Positions 24,187 through 36,823 of a DNA stretch of 64,000 bases are shown here, piece by piece. Source of the DNA: Geosiphon pyriformis (Eukaryota > Glomeromycota > Glomeromycetes > Archaeosporales > Geosiphonaceae). Location of the stretch: contig JAAOMT010000226.1 in NCBI GenBank assembly GCA_016748015.1, positions 478,604 through 542,603 of the forward strand, in the 5' to 3' direction. Positions within the stretch are counted from its first letter, which is position 1. Each line of letters starts with the position of its first letter. The translations under genes were made by a program, and so were the position numbers. Under the pieces are notes generated by a model. It was not told the DNA's origin. It made no database searches and saw only the letters and a program-made list of their open reading frames with translations.

Positions 24187-25860
24187 TCAACACACAAAAC
24201 AGGACTCTAGGTCAACTTTTCTTCACTATTTATTGTGGGATTTTGAGCAATTCTTTGATTTTAACGTTTCAATTCTCAATCCTGTTGAAATCTCTGTCCT
24301 TTTATTAATGGATCCACTCGACTATTTGTAATTTTTAAAACAAAAAAGTATTTTTCATTTTTTTCAAAACTTGATGATTACTTATTGCCCGTTTTTAAAT
24401 TAATTTTTTATCACGAATTCCTAACTTTACTACCATCATAAATAAACCATTACCACCATCACAATCATCAAATTAACTCACCCTTTGCCGCTACAAACAT
24501 ATTTTCTCTTTCTCTCATCTTTTGATTCTCCCGCTGGGAAGAAAAATGCCACAAGAAACAATGAATAATTTTAAGAAATACGCTTGCATTCAATCCAAAT
24601 CAATTGGTCAATGGCAAGGTCAAATTCGATCACACCCAATATTTATGACCATCCCTTAACTTAAACGAAAAAAATCTCCGATTTGAAGCACTCTTTTTTG
24701 ACTTGAAAATATTTACTCTGATCTTTACCCAAAGAGGTTACACTTGGACTCTTTAGCCAAACATTTATTCGTTCTACCCAATAGTCTCACGTCATATAAT
24801 CTCGTTGCTATTGTGTAAAATTACACCTGTTAAAAAGATTAATATATACACTATATAATCAAAGTAAATATTGATTCACTAACTGTTCTTGGAATCCCGT
24901 CGAAGAAGTTCATCGTTCTTTTTTTTAAGATGGTCAAAATTGGCTATTTTTCCGACGGAAATTTAATCACAAAATTTGAAGTTTTTGAATACCTGCATAC
25001 ACAAACAGCTCAGAAAATCAGTAAACTTTACCAGCACATTATTAAAATCTGTGAAATGATAAAAAAGGCTGGCAAAAATACCAAATTGTCGCTTATGGTA
25101 GATGGATTGTTATGAGTTAACAAGCTTAAAAGAATAAATGAGAATCTAGGAAATAACATCGCTGCAGCCTGGGCTAGACTGGTAATGATCCAATCATGTT
25201 TACTCGTGTTATACTGTTTGTATGTGGTTTGCGGGGTGATCATACGACTATAGAATGTCAAAACTTTTTATTATTGAGTGAATCGTTTCTTTTTGATATT
25301 CCACGGTAGTCGTGTGAAAATTGTTGAAAGATTTTTGTTTCATTTACTCAAACCATTTATTTTGATTGAATTATTGAAGGAATTTCCGAGGTAAAATAGG
25401 TGATAGGTTTTCACTTGGGAAATTTCATTGACTAGGGTTTGTGAAGCTCGGAAAAACCATCAAAGGTTTGAATATTTTGCGACATGATTGAATGAATGCT
25501 ATTCAGACAGCTTTCCTTGTTTTCCGTGAACCTTATTTTAGTTGTACTGGACCCGAGTCATGAGAATATGGGATCTTGATGGGGATGATCCGCTGTTGTG
25601 AAACGCTAAGCTTGGCAATTTTTGTCCTGTCAAAAACCTGTCCCCAAACTTGTCTAGCCAATTGGCCTCTTTATTTAAAGTTTGTGTTAACTGTAATGTG
25701 ACTCAATTTTTGTGATTATTGGGAATTTTTGACGTTTAAACACATTTATTGCCGATTATAGCAAGAAGACAATGTATTCGTGAAGCTGAAGTGTCAGATG
25801 CTTTGAAACGGGTTCAGAGTTTAAAATCTATAAACGTTACCATTTTTCAAACACACAATA
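24187..25860. other. Downstream flank of the gene island
   Basis: Mixed-composition intergenic sequence with CpG and no transposon match that I recognise. The only candidate gene is the short frame at 24930-25115. CpG and complexity drop sharply near 25860. Confidence 0.5.
24930..25115 (+). CDS. Possible small protein, 61 codons, unrecognised
   Basis: ATG to TGA frame preceded by a pyrimidine-rich tract. The product is Lys/Ile-rich (MVKIGYFSDGNLI start), has no signal peptide, no membrane segment and no domain that I know. It lies in the CpG-containing island, where a real gene is more plausible than in the flanks. Coding status is doubtful; a shadow or untranslated sequence is at least as likely. 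Confidence 0.18.
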   Translation: MVKIGYFSDGNLITKFEVFEYLHTQTAQKISKLYQHIIKICEMIKKAGKNTKLSLMVDGLL

Positions 25861-28339
25861 TTAAAATTTTGAATAATGATCAAAGAATTTTTTGTTCGAA
25901 ATAATATTTAATAATGTGTTTTCAATATTTTTTTGATATCTAAAAAAGTTTACTTTTGTGGTTTGATTTATAAAAATAGTTGAACCAACTAATAAAATAA
26001 GAAAAAATTTTCAAATCATCAAATTATTTGAATAATTAAATGTTTTTGTTTGTAAATATTTTTTAAAATAATAAAAATTATAATTGATTACAATATTTTT
26101 TTCATAAAAATAAATAATTAAAAAAACATTTTTTATATTTACATTTAATTTAATTATTGTTATATACATATATTTTGTTTTTATAATTTAAAATAATTTC
26201 ATTTTTATTTTAAATATTTAACTACTTTGAATTTTTTGACTTTTTTAATTAATGTTTAAAATCATAAATAATTTATTTTGTTAAAGTAGTTTTAAATATC
26301 TGTTTATTATAAATATACTTTTATATTATTTTTATATTATTTTTTTATAGATCATAATTTTTTTTTCTGTTGCAATTTACATATTATATAATTTGCTATA
26401 ATTAATTATAATTATGAATTAATTTTTAAAATCACAAATATTATTGATATTTTTTTTATTTTAAATTAATTATAACTTTTAAATAAAAAAGTAATTATTT
26501 CAAAAATATGCTTAATTTAGATTATTATATAAATAAAACATATCTCTATATTTATAGCTAAATTTATCTAAAAAATTACCAAAAAAAAGACCAATTTTAC
26601 CAAAAATCTAAGTTTTATAACAATAAAATTAACTAAATTAAACAGAATTTATAACTTAAATTTAAATAAACATATTTTAAATTAATATATCTTGACAAAA
26701 AACACATACAATAAAAAATAACAATTTTAATATAGTATATTAACTAATAAATTAATTGAATTTTTTTTTTAAATATAAACAAATTTAAAAATATGTTTTA
26801 AAACCCAAATATTTAAATTTTAATATTTATAATAATATTAATATTTAAAAATTTTTTATTAATATTTAACTTTTTTATAAAATATTGGTTTTAATAACTA
26901 TTTTATTAAAAAAAATTGGTTTTAAAAATAACAATAGTAAACTATAATATTAATTAATAATAAAAAATTAAGAAATAAAACAAATTTAATTATTAATTTA
27001 AAAAATGAGCCACACTTAATATAAGATCTTATATAGTTTTATGATTTTAGGTAATAGTTAGACTGTATTCATAAAACAATTAATAAAAAAAAATTTAAAA
27101 ATCAAATTATTAATTTTAAAAACTTTTTAAAAAAAGTTTAATAAGTTTAATTTTAATATATATTTTAAAAACAAACAATAAATAAAAAAATTAAAATCTT
27201 TAATAATATTATTAAACTTAATATTATATAATAATTAAAGAATTAATAAATTTACTATATTAATACTTAATAATATTATTCAATTATCATAATATTATTC
27301 AATTATCATAATATTATTCAATTATCATAATATTTTTAAATAATAGCAATTTATTTAACTAAATTAGAAATACACAAAAAAGCATAAGTAAAGTTTTTAT
27401 ATAATTATAATAAATACTATTTACATTAGAATAATTATGTAAATTTACAATAAATTAAATTCTATAATCAAAAATTTATTAATAAATTTATTTATATAAG
27501 CAAATTTTTATTTGGCAAAATAAAATTAAATAAGCTTTTAATAAAATAATATATATTTTCAAAAACTATTTTATTATTAGCCATGAAAAAATTCTTTTAA
27601 ATATTAATTTATAACAAAATATTTAAATTTATAGTATTATTAATAAGTAATTAAGTTAATTATTGTTTATATTATCTAAATAACTTTTTATCTTAATTTT
27701 TATTATAAATAATATTGTAAATATGCATTTTTTTAATTCAGTAATAATTACAAAAATCAAAGTTTTATTTTACAAATATTTAAAATTATTTAATTATTTA
27801 AATATAAAAATTAGAACATATTTTAATAATAAAATAATAACTTGTAATTTAACTAAAATTAATAATATTAAATTATAAACATTCATATTAATACTTATAC
27901 TTAAATTTAAAAAAAATATACAAATATTTTTTTAATAATATCTAATAATCTAAATTTTTAATAAATCTATTTGTATAAATAATTATTTTATTCAAAAAAC
28001 ATTTTTTAAACTATTTAATATAGTTTTAAACTATTATAAACTAAATAAATTTTTATAAAATAATAAAAATAACAAATATAAATTTCTATTAAATAGCTTA
28101 TTTATTTTAAAAGTTATTATAATATTAAATTATAAAAAACTGATTTTTTTAATTAAGTCTTTTTCAATAACAAAATTTTTTTAAATTAAAACAATAATTA
28201 TGTCTATTTAAAAGTTAATTAGCAAAAATAATATCATATTTTTTAAGAAAATAAATTACTTTAAAATAGATTAAATAGTTTAATATATTTAAAATAAAAA
28301 TTTTATTTATAAAATAAAATATATTTAAAAAATTATTAA
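25861..28339. other. Extremely AT-rich block
   Basis: About 2.5 kb made almost only of A and T with essentially no CpG. No gene is visible. It may be a transposon eroded beyond recognition, as judged from the solo LTR at 36824-37863, which is nearly as AT-rich and still alignable. Confidence 0.6.
27272..27328 (+). repeat. 19-bp tandem repeat, 3 copies
   Basis: Three exact copies of AATATTATTCAATTATCAT in a row, inside the AT-rich block. Exact identity in a region otherwise without repeats points to recent slippage. Confidence 0.95.
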
Positions 28340-28495
28340 TATTATTAATAAAAAATTAAGTTATTAATTAACATAAAATTATTTTTATATTTTTATTATT
28401 AATTAATATATTATTTTAATTTATTACTTATTATATAATTAATAATTTAATTTATATAATACATAATTATAATTAAAATATAAATATATAACCAA
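28340..28495 (+). repeat. A-family LTR fragment
   Basis: The first about 150 bp of an A-type LTR read in sense direction, with the run TTATTAATTAACATAAAATT and following blocks matching the reverse complement of 14900-15049. Nearly all C and G have become T and A. It stops where the plus-strand LINE begins, so the LINE probably inserted into it. Confidence 0.6.
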
Positions 28496-29204
28496 ACTTC
28501 TTTCTTTCCTATATTTCAAATTTTCTAAAAAGCATATTTTCGAAAAAAAGTTTTTTATTTTTTCTTGTTATTTCTTACAACCATTTTTCAAGCAAATAAT
28601 TTTTTTGTAATAAACCTGATAATTGCTTTAGATAGTATTATATCTAAAAAAAATACTTAAAAAAATTCTTTATAATTCTATTAAAGATTTAATTTTTCCA
28701 AAAGCAAAAGATTTTTGTTAGTAATATTAAGTATTTTAAAGATGAAAAAAATATTTTTTTAGTTAAATCTGGTATTGGTAGCAATATATATTTGAATATG
28801 AATAGTAAGTTTAATAATAATAGAGATAATAATATTTTATTTGGTGTTAGTAGTAGTTTTTTTCTTGATTTAGTAGCAAATACCTCTAAAGCTAAGAAAG
28901 TTAATACTAGTTTGATTTATGATTTCCTTATTGATTTAATTGATTATAGCATAAATAAAAACAAAAAACTTTTCTCTTTTTTTTTTAATATTTCTCTTGA
29001 CAAAAAATAAATTAATTCAAAAATTGTTAAAACTCAATTTGAAGTACTTATCAAAAAATATTTTGCTCTTAATATTAATTTGTCTGTAATAAAAAGCAAA
29101 TTAGCTATATCAAAAACTCAGATAATTAAAAAAAAATTTTTATTAGTTAATGGTTTTAGGAAAGTAACTACCTTCTCAAAATTTAAAAAAATCATTCAAG
29201 CATA
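28496..29204 (+). pseudogene. LINE 5' end and ORF1 N-terminal part
   Basis: The 5' end matches the start of the minus LINE near 18215. ORF1 is readable from about 28741; 28792-29010 is open and reads NSKFNNNRDNNILFGVSS, then ISLDKK and a TAA where related copies have Trp, then more ORF1 to 29204. ORF1 is cut at a TA by the pogo-like transposon and continues at 33469. The order and wording match the minus copy (ISLNKRWIDSKII). Confidence 0.7.
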
Positions 29205-29405
29205 CAATGAACTCTCTCTATAGTCCCTCTGGTTATAGTCACTATCTTCTTATAATCACATTTTTTTAAAAACCAAAACTATTTATATATAATATTATCT
29301 TCTTATAGTCACTTTTACTATATATATCTCCTTATAGTCTTTATCTTCACAAATATGATAACAAAATATAAGTAATTTCTACTCTCTATAGTCACACTAT
29401 AATCA
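29205..29405 (+). repeat. Left TIR and subterminal TATAGTCAC-like repeats
   Basis: After the TIR, variants of TATAGTCAC or TATAATCAC occur about seven times within 200 bp; the right end (33390-33468) holds two or three more. Such subterminal repeats commonly bind transposase. A stretch at 29348-29370 (CACAAATATGATAAC) resembles the right end at 33424-33440, so the left end may be a composite. Confidence 0.65.
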
Positions 29406-30479
29406 TATGATATTAGATATGAACATCAGATGTCATTTCATATTTAATCAGACATATACAGTCAGAAAATTTTTCCAATTGTCAATGGAAATCATTTTTT
29501 TTATGGTAGTAAAAAAAATTAGAGAAGTTTCTGAAAACAATTGTAGAATATTAAACAAAATTTCTCAAATATTACAATATTCAATTACTCTTCTTTATAA
29601 GCTGCCACTGCCATCAGAAAACAATGATAGAACTATTATATCTGGCTTGTTGTTTGCAAGTATTATAAGAGTTTTAATAATAGTTAACATATGGTACAGT
29701 ACTGCTGCTCTTGGTGCTTTAGAGATTGATAGTGCTTTAAAGGCTGGTAGTGCTTTGAAGACTGTTGTTGCGAGTATTAATGAAGTTACTCTGGATCAAA
29801 TTTTGGCTAATAAGATTACTTTTTCTCCGTATTGGGAGAAAGAATTAACAGATCTACAAGTGAGAATAATGGCCCAATAGGATCCTTCAGGAACAAGTTT
29901 GTTAATGGTACATTGCTCAAGCAAATCAACTGGGAACGGAATTCAAATTTACCTTTTCTTAAAAAGAAAAATGTGACCAATAATAAAACTCAGAGCATAA
30001 GAATTCCGATATATATCCAATAAATACATTTTCACACCAACTTTGACATTTACAATTAAAAAAGAGCTCTATACTAGCAATTATATTCATTATTCGACCA
30101 ATATTTAGTATTAGCAAGTGAAAGTTTGACTAATAGTTTTAAAGATGTATTAAAAATCAACTTTTTTGGGGCAAATAAATCCGTGTTGAATGCTTTTCAT
30201 AATCCAAACATAATCACACAGAATGGAAATTCGGACCTAGACTCAACATATCATGATTTAAAAATGCCAATTATAAATAGTAATGCACCCAACCTAAAGT
30301 AAACAAAACTGTACACAATACAATATATTTCTAACTTCTTGAAGAATATTTATTAGGCTGTCACACAATTAACTTGATAAGCTTTGAAAACATGATTACT
30401 TAAAAGAGGTATTAGAGAGTTAATAATAAGTAATAGTTGTAATTTTATTAACAAATTTATATTTTTTGATGATCTGCTT
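29406..30479. other. Left interior of the pogo-like element, no clear gene
   Basis: A 157-codon open frame (29407-29880, plus) exists but shows no domain that I recognise; its second half has a repeated ALK/ALE pattern (GALEIDSALKAGSALK). Composition is less AT-rich than the flanks. It may be part of the extra gene or of an older insertion. Confidence 0.35.
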
Positions 30480-31287
30480 CTTTACTTGTTACTGGAATTG
30501 GTTTCCAAGTACCTAACAATGTTTTTTTAATTTACCTTGCTTTAAAAAAGTCTATTTTTTTTATTCGTGCAATTTCACTGAATTTTTTCATTTCTTCGCT
30601 TAATATCTATTCATGGCCAATATCATGAAAAACATGATTAGAGACATTTGGATTTACAAACTGTGTCTTTTTTATCTGAATTTGAAATTGATTTGATTCA
30701 GCAATAAAGCTAGGACATGTATGAGACCTGTATATTTTACTTTTAGAATATCTGATAATATTAAAGAGGTTAGTATGCAATCTCTCAAATTTGATACAGT
30801 TACATGCTGCAATTTCCCAATGCCATTGTGAAAGTGTAGAAAAAATTAATGATTTGAGCATTTTGTTAATTTTTTCAAGTATTGCATCATGGCCTTGATG
30901 TTGATTTAAAAGTTTAGATCAAGAAATTACAATTCTTTTTTGAATCAGCTTACAAACTTCAGACTTTAATCATAGCCATTGTTTTTTATCAGCAATTTTA
31001 ATTAATTAGTAAATAGGATGGCACTGAGCAGACCAAATTAGTACAAACATTTGTCTAGCTGCAAGTCTTAATGAAGACCTATTGAAACAAACTCCAGTGT
31101 GAAAGTTAATAATTGCTTGTAAATAAAAAAAGACTTGTTTATACTTTAACCTGAATATAAGATCTGTTTTATTTTGGGCCCATTCTAAGTAACCTTCAAC
31201 AGATAGATTTTCTTTAGAAACAACATATGGCCATATTAATTTGGAAGCCATTGTATGCCTATATATATTACATATCAAATTCCACAA
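30480..31287 (-). pseudogene. Unrecognised conserved-looking protein inside the pogo element
   Basis: Two open stretches (31006-31287 and 30607-30861) are in the same minus-strand frame and are joined through three stops (TAA, TGA, TGA), two at likely former CGA (Arg) codons, so they form one protein of at least 250 residues. It starts near ASKLIWPYVVSKENLSVEGY and has a region rich in Arg/Trp/aromatic residues; the C-terminal part includes HEIAACN-like and FHDIGHE segments. I do not know the family; the style resembles repeated hypothetical proteins of mycorrhizal fungi. It is antisense to the transposase. It could be cargo, a captured host gene or a nested element. Confidence 0.5.
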
Positions 31288-31767
31288 CTTATGATGATCA
31301 GAACATTTTTTAAAAAACTGCAGTTAACTTTTACTCTGATATTCCTAACATTGTGCAAAGTATTTTATATCAATATTCCAATTGATATAGACATTGCTGT
31401 GTTTGAAAGGCTTAACAACATGACATTGTGCTATCTTCTATGCAATTATGTAAGTATGTGAAGGATCAAATTGACAGCCTTCATTATTGATCATCAGTTA
31501 GGGGTAAGAGGCAAAGAGTGTTGCAAATGCATTATTGAAATTAGGTTTCTTTTTACCGAGAATCTGTCATTTGCATTTAGAATTCTACAGTTGGATTAAA
31601 ATCTTCATTTTTATAATTTGGCCACTTTTTATAATCTGAGACACCTTATATGACATAAGACACCTTACATGTTCGATTAAATATAAGACAAAATGATGTT
31701 TGAGACATAACAGATACATTAACACATTATAAAAGCAAAATGCAATAAAAAGTGTGTTTTTATTAAC

Positions 31768-33327
31768 ATGCCAAAAAATACAAACCAAAAGTAAGCAGCA
31801 ATCTCCTTAAAGACTAAAAAGGCTCTCTGTCAGTACAAATTAAAGCATCCTAACTACTCAGCAAATAGATTTATCAAAATATTTAATCTAAAGATTGATC
31901 ACTCTACTATAACAAAGATACTCACGAAATCAGACCGATGGATTAAAAAAGATGTATCTGGCAACTCTAGTCAATTAACAAAAGACAGAAAAGAGATGTT
32001 TCCAAAGATAAATAATGTACTGAGAAAATGAATGCTTGGAGCACTAGCTACTAACTGCATTCTTACTGGAAAAATTTTACAAACAAAAGCTCTCAAGTTT
32101 GCTAAAAAGTTTCTGAAAAAAAATAACTTTAAAGCATTAGATGGTTGGTTAGAAAAGTTCAAAAAACATCATAATTTGCACCACATTAAGATGTATGATA
32201 AAGCAAACAGTACCTCCTTGGAAATTTTACCAGAGGAACAAGAGAAACTGTGTGAAATTATCAGCAAATATGATCTAAATAATGTTTACAATGCTGATAA
32301 GACAGCATTATTCTTTAGAATGCCACCAAATGCAACTTTGGCAACAAGATCTATCTCTGGCACCAAGTGTAATAAGAGTCAAATTACCATACTTTTTGCT
32401 TATAATACAACAGACAGCATCAAGTTGTAGCCTTTAATTATCAGCAAAGCCACAAAGCCATGATGTTTTCACAATATTAATATAAATGCACTTCCAATCA
32501 CTTATCATTACAATACAAAAACATGGATGCAAACTGATATTTTTAGTAAATGGCTTAATTTATTAAATGAAGAAATGCATTGTAAGAAAAAAAAGATTTT
32601 GCTATTGCTTGATAATGCTGGTCTCCATGGTAGAAAATCTTCCATATTATCTAATATTATGATTAGATACTTACTATCTAATACAACATCTCATTTACAA
32701 TCATTAGATGCAAGAATTATTGCATCTTTTAAGGCACAATATCGAAAGTTGTTTTTTTTCTATTTTATTAATCAGTATAATGACAAGATTTCAATATCAA
32801 CAGTAACATTAAAGAATGTGGTTGACTTTTTAATTGATGTGTGGTTAGCAGTAACAACAACTACAATCCAAAACTGTTGGTGTCATATGGGAATTCTGAA
32901 TAATAGTTAAATGCCAATTCATCTATTAGATATTGAACAAGAACTTTTACAAGAAGTACAAGTTCTTATTGAGCATGTTGATATTGATAAGCTATTGGCA
33001 ATAGACTTCATTAATATTAACAAGTTTGAACCATTATTTACTTATGCCTCAGAAGATGAAATTGTGGATCTTATTAACAACAAGTATAGTTGAAATTCTA
33101 ATGCAAATGAAGATTTAAAAAGTGAAAATAAAGATGAACTTTTGCTTTTGCTATCTACACATCAAGGTAAAATTGCACTTGAAAATACATTGCACTATTG
33201 TGAAGAACAGTATAGTGAAAAAGTTGATTTAGACTTTTTTAAAACTTTGAGAACATTAATTCATAATACTGTTCTCAAAGTTCAAGAAGAGAAAAAACAG
33301 TTGCAAATAGATAGCTTTTTTAAATAA
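31768..33327 (+). pseudogene. CENP-B-like (pogo/Tigger) DDE transposase
   Basis: One frame of 520 codons with six in-frame stops and no frameshift. N-terminal helix-turn-helix (ALCQYKLKHPNYSANRF, then STITKIL), a CENP-B-type second DNA-binding domain (DGWLEKFKKHHNLH), then the catalytic domain: NADKTALFF (first Asp, about 32292), LLLLDNAGLHG (second Asp, about 32600) and LQSLDARIIASFK (third block, about 32700). It would cut and paste the element at TA. The stop at 32029-32031 is TGA where relatives have Trp and the one at 32461 is TGA where Arg is expected. All stops can be explained by C-to-T or G-to-A. Confidence 0.88.
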
Positions 33328-33468
33328 AATATATATAATTGGTTATTATATTATACATGTGATATATAGATCATGTAATAAGATATTAATCATTTTTTAT
33401 AGTCCTATCTCTCTATAGTTACCACAAATATGCTAACCAAAAGGTGTGATTATAAAGAAAGTTTACTG

Positions 33469-34986
33469 TATTTATATTAAAAAAAGTATAAAAAAAGTCA
33501 TATCATTGGCTGAAAACAAAAAAATTATTATAAACAACAATATTAAAAAACAAAAAGAGCACTCAAATCAGACTGTGATAATTAAAAAAAATTTTATAAA
33601 TATGCCAAAAAAAATGATCATCACTGTAATATTTAAGTTTAGTTAAATTATGTTAATTAAAATTCAGCTTATTAAAATATAATAAAAAGCTGTGGAAAAG
33701 TTTGCCAAATCAAATTAAGCAAATCAATTGGCTTTAAAATGGTCATTTCTAATTAAAAAAAATTCAGTATATATGGCCAAGACTATAAAAAATTGAGATA
33801 TTTGGATGTTTAAAAATTAATTTAAAACACTTTTGTTTACTTTGCTAGTGAAAAAAACTGCTTATAATTTTGGTGTTTTTGTTAAAAAAACTAATAAAAA
33901 AACATGTATTATTAATAAATCATTTGAGAATGACAATAAAATTTACTGTATTGTTATTAATTTTAAATCAGATAAAATACTGAAATCTGCTTTTTATACA
34001 AAACCAATTTTTGGTAGTGTTAAACTTTCTTGGATCAGATTAAATTTGGTTTATTGTAAAAAGTATGGATGTTTTAAACATATTTTTTTAGAGTATGAAA
34101 TGTTTGATTTTCTTATTTTTTTGTTTATAAAAGTATTTAAAAAGATTGTTTTAAATAAAAATTGTTTTCGGTTAGCCAAATTGTATGCCAAAAAAAATGT
34201 TTTTATCTTTTATTCTGCTGCTTTTGATGACAAGTCATAAGCACAAATAGTCTTGGTAGCTTCTGTTTTTAACAGTTTGTTTTTTGGTTCTGGTTTTGAT
34301 TCTTCTTTTTTTGGTGCTTTGAGTTCTAATAAAAATTTTTTTTTATCTTACCAAATAATTTTTTTTGAATGTTCATTTGGTCTCTTTAAAATGCTTTTTG
34401 AAGCTTTTGACAAATCAAGTATTTAGTATTATAAAAAGATTAAGCTTTGTAAATCTGATATCTTTGGTACTTATTTTTCAATTTTTTTTTTCTATTGTAT
34501 TTGTATTTTTAAACTTAAATTTAAAATTAAATATAGTTCTGGATAACACATATATATTGTTCATTCTCTTTTTTTTAGTTGTAATTGATCAGACTTCTAA
34601 TTTGGGTTTAAGAAAATTAAAGATTCTGATCATTAAAATAAATGGCTTGAAAATGAAAATAATTGCTTTTGAAATTTCTGTTAATTTAGTTTTGGCAAAA
34701 TTAGATTAATTATGTTCTGGTTTAGGCTTTTTAACAATTTAATTATCTTAATAAATAATTTGGTATAAAAATTTGTTACATGTAATGTTCAGAATATCAA
34801 TGTTTCTGCAAAGCAAAAAAACATTGTTTATTAACATACAAGTTTAAGTAATATAATTTCTATTATTATGAAAACAAAATTAAGATCTAGTGTTAAGCCA
34901 TAGATTATAAATAAGTTTGATAGAGTGTAAATTTTCACAACTGGTTTGAATAAAGATTTTCTTAATGCTAAAATAACTGTTATCAT
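33469..34986 (+). pseudogene. LINE ORF1 C-terminal part and start of ORF2 endonuclease
   Basis: ORF1 resumes right after the pogo element. 33833-34240 is open and contains a TCIINKSFEND block and a CCHC-like knuckle reading CKKYGCFKHIFLEYE, in which the last Cys is Tyr (G-to-A). 34365-34709 is the C-terminus, paralogous to 16286-16498. After it the endonuclease start is readable (FVTCNVQNINVSAKQKNIV near 34758-34815, then KLRSSVKP-like), up to 34986, where a B-type LTR begins. ORF1 binds RNA and the endonuclease nicks the target; both are inactive here. Confidence 0.75.
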
Positions 34987-36008
34987 TGTTATCTAAGTAA
35001 AAAAAACAAATCCAAAAGATATTAAAAAAACGTAATTAGGAAATATAATAATATGCAAAAAATATAATAACATAAAATAACACAAAATAATATGTTATAA
35101 CTCAAGATAATATAAGATAACACAATAATATAAAATAACACAGAATAACTAGCTATAACATAAAATAACTAGTTACAGTATAAAAAAAATAAAACAACAA
35201 CAAAAATAGTTAGCAAAAGTTAATAATAATAAGTAATTGAAAAACAATCTTATAAAACTAGAAATATGTATAAAAATAAGTAATTTTAGCAGTGAAAAAA
35301 AAACAAAGAGACAGAAAAAATAGTCAAATAAAAAATATATCTTTTATCTATATTTACTAAATTTACTTTACTTATATATCTATATTATTTTAAATAATAA
35401 AAACATTTAAAACCAAAAATCACTTATTTATAATCTTTGAATCTCATGTTTAAACCAAATTACTTATTTTCTTACTTTTATTTTAGTCAAATACTCTTAG
35501 CATAAAAACATCTCAAACAAATAATAACTTGAACCAATTACTTTTGATTATAACAATTAACAATACTAATTTCTTTTTTTAGTTTTATTTTTTATTTTTT
35601 TTTATTTTTTTTTTATTTTTTGTAAAGTGACAATATAAAAAAATTAACTGTCTAAGAATAAACTTTATAATAGTCTGGTAAAAAAAAAAGCTTCTTCTAA
35701 GATTGAATATTAAAATTATCTTGTTAGCTTATTAGAAAAATAAAAAGACAGTGCCAAATCTTAACAACTGTGCTTAACTAGCTCAGAAAAAATAACTTAT
35801 ATATACAAATTACAATACCATGAAACTATATTTTTGTGTTTTATAATCAAAGAACTCTGCAGATAAATTCACATCTATTAAGATATCTTCAAAAATTAAT
35901 AATATTAATATATTATATAAGTCTACAAAAGAAAACTTTTAAGCTTTTCTTACCCAAATTTAGAGCACCAAATATTATTATCATATTCCACCAAGTTTAT
36001 TTGTAATA
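34987..36008 (+). repeat. B-type LTR of a broken element (C)
   Basis: Starts TGTTATCTAAGTAAAAAAAAC, like the LTR at 63369, and ends TTTGTAATA right before a primer-binding site TTTGGTGCTTTC. Its early part has an array of ATAACACAAAATAAT-like units (about 35030-35180), shared in reverse with 62700-62890. It sits in the LINE endonuclease region. Confidence 0.7.
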
Positions 36009-36823
36009 TTTGGTGCTTTCTGTAAGATTATAAAATTTATAAAGACAAAACATCCCAGAAATTCACAAAAATAGTGACTATTAAAACTATAGAAAAAAAT
36101 TACTTACTATATTAAAAAATATTATTTCAACACTTTAGGAAAGACTTAAGAATACTATTAAAAATTATTACTGTAAAGAGCAATTTTTGTCACTATTTGC
36201 ATGTCAAGATCGACTATTTATTAAGCCAAACAACAGATACAGAAAAACTTGAAGAACAAATTTATCAAAAATTATTAACATATTTAATAGCAACTACCAC
36301 CTAGATTATAGCCAAGATCTTTTATATAATTGATAAAAAAATTGAAAAATACATGACAAAATAATATTCTTAAGTAAAAAAAAAGACAATTAACAAAACC
36401 CAACTCTAAAAAATTCAAGTCCAAATCCAATAATACAACATTTACACAAAAAAAAGCTTGACTTACAGTTAACAAAAAATCAAAATTTTTCTTACTAACT
36501 ACTCCTTTATATTATTAGATACTGAAAAGTAAAATTCTATTTAACTAATTTACAGAAACACAAAAACTTTAAAAACTTCAAAAACTCTATAACAAATATT
36601 TTCAAGATTAAATTATTATTATTTTTCAATTAAATACAAATTTAATTTCTATATTAATAAAAAATTTAATATAATATAAAAAAAACAGTCAACATAAAAA
36701 TTATAAGAACTAATTTTTACAGAATTAATAAAAATACTTTAATTACTATTAATTATATAGCTTTATAACTACATTTGCAGACATTTATTTAACAATTTAC
36801 AAATACATTAAAAAAAATTGCAT
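36009..36823 (+). pseudogene. Internal remnant after LTR C
   Basis: The first about 100 bp match the start of nested B (primer-binding site and gag leader, 49221-49290), mutated towards A/T. Beyond that, identity is lost. A 63-codon open stretch on the minus strand (36284-36475) is not assignable. No functional gene. Confidence 0.45.

Larger units (their letters stand above)
29205..33468 (+). mobile_element. pogo/Tigger-like DNA transposon with TIRs and TA duplication
   Basis: Left end CAATGAACTCTCTCTATAGTC and right end (reverse complement) CAGTAAACTTTCTTTATAATC are inverted repeats differing mainly by transitions. Both ends are flanked by TA (29203-29204 and 33469-33470), the target duplication of the Tc1/mariner/pogo superfamily. 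Excising it rejoins the LINE ORF1. It carries a CENP-B-like DDE transposase on the plus strand (31768-33327) and, in a 2.3-kb leftward extension, a degenerate gene on the minus strand. At 4264 bp it is longer than a minimal one-gene pogo element. Confidence 0.88.

Noticed and set aside
35960-36020. Palindromic pair GCACCAAAT...ATTTGGTGC as an origin or hairpin
   Set aside because: The right half is the primer-binding site next to LTR C, and the left half is a normal LTR segment also present in nested B (TTTTAGCACCAAG); the symmetry is coincidental.
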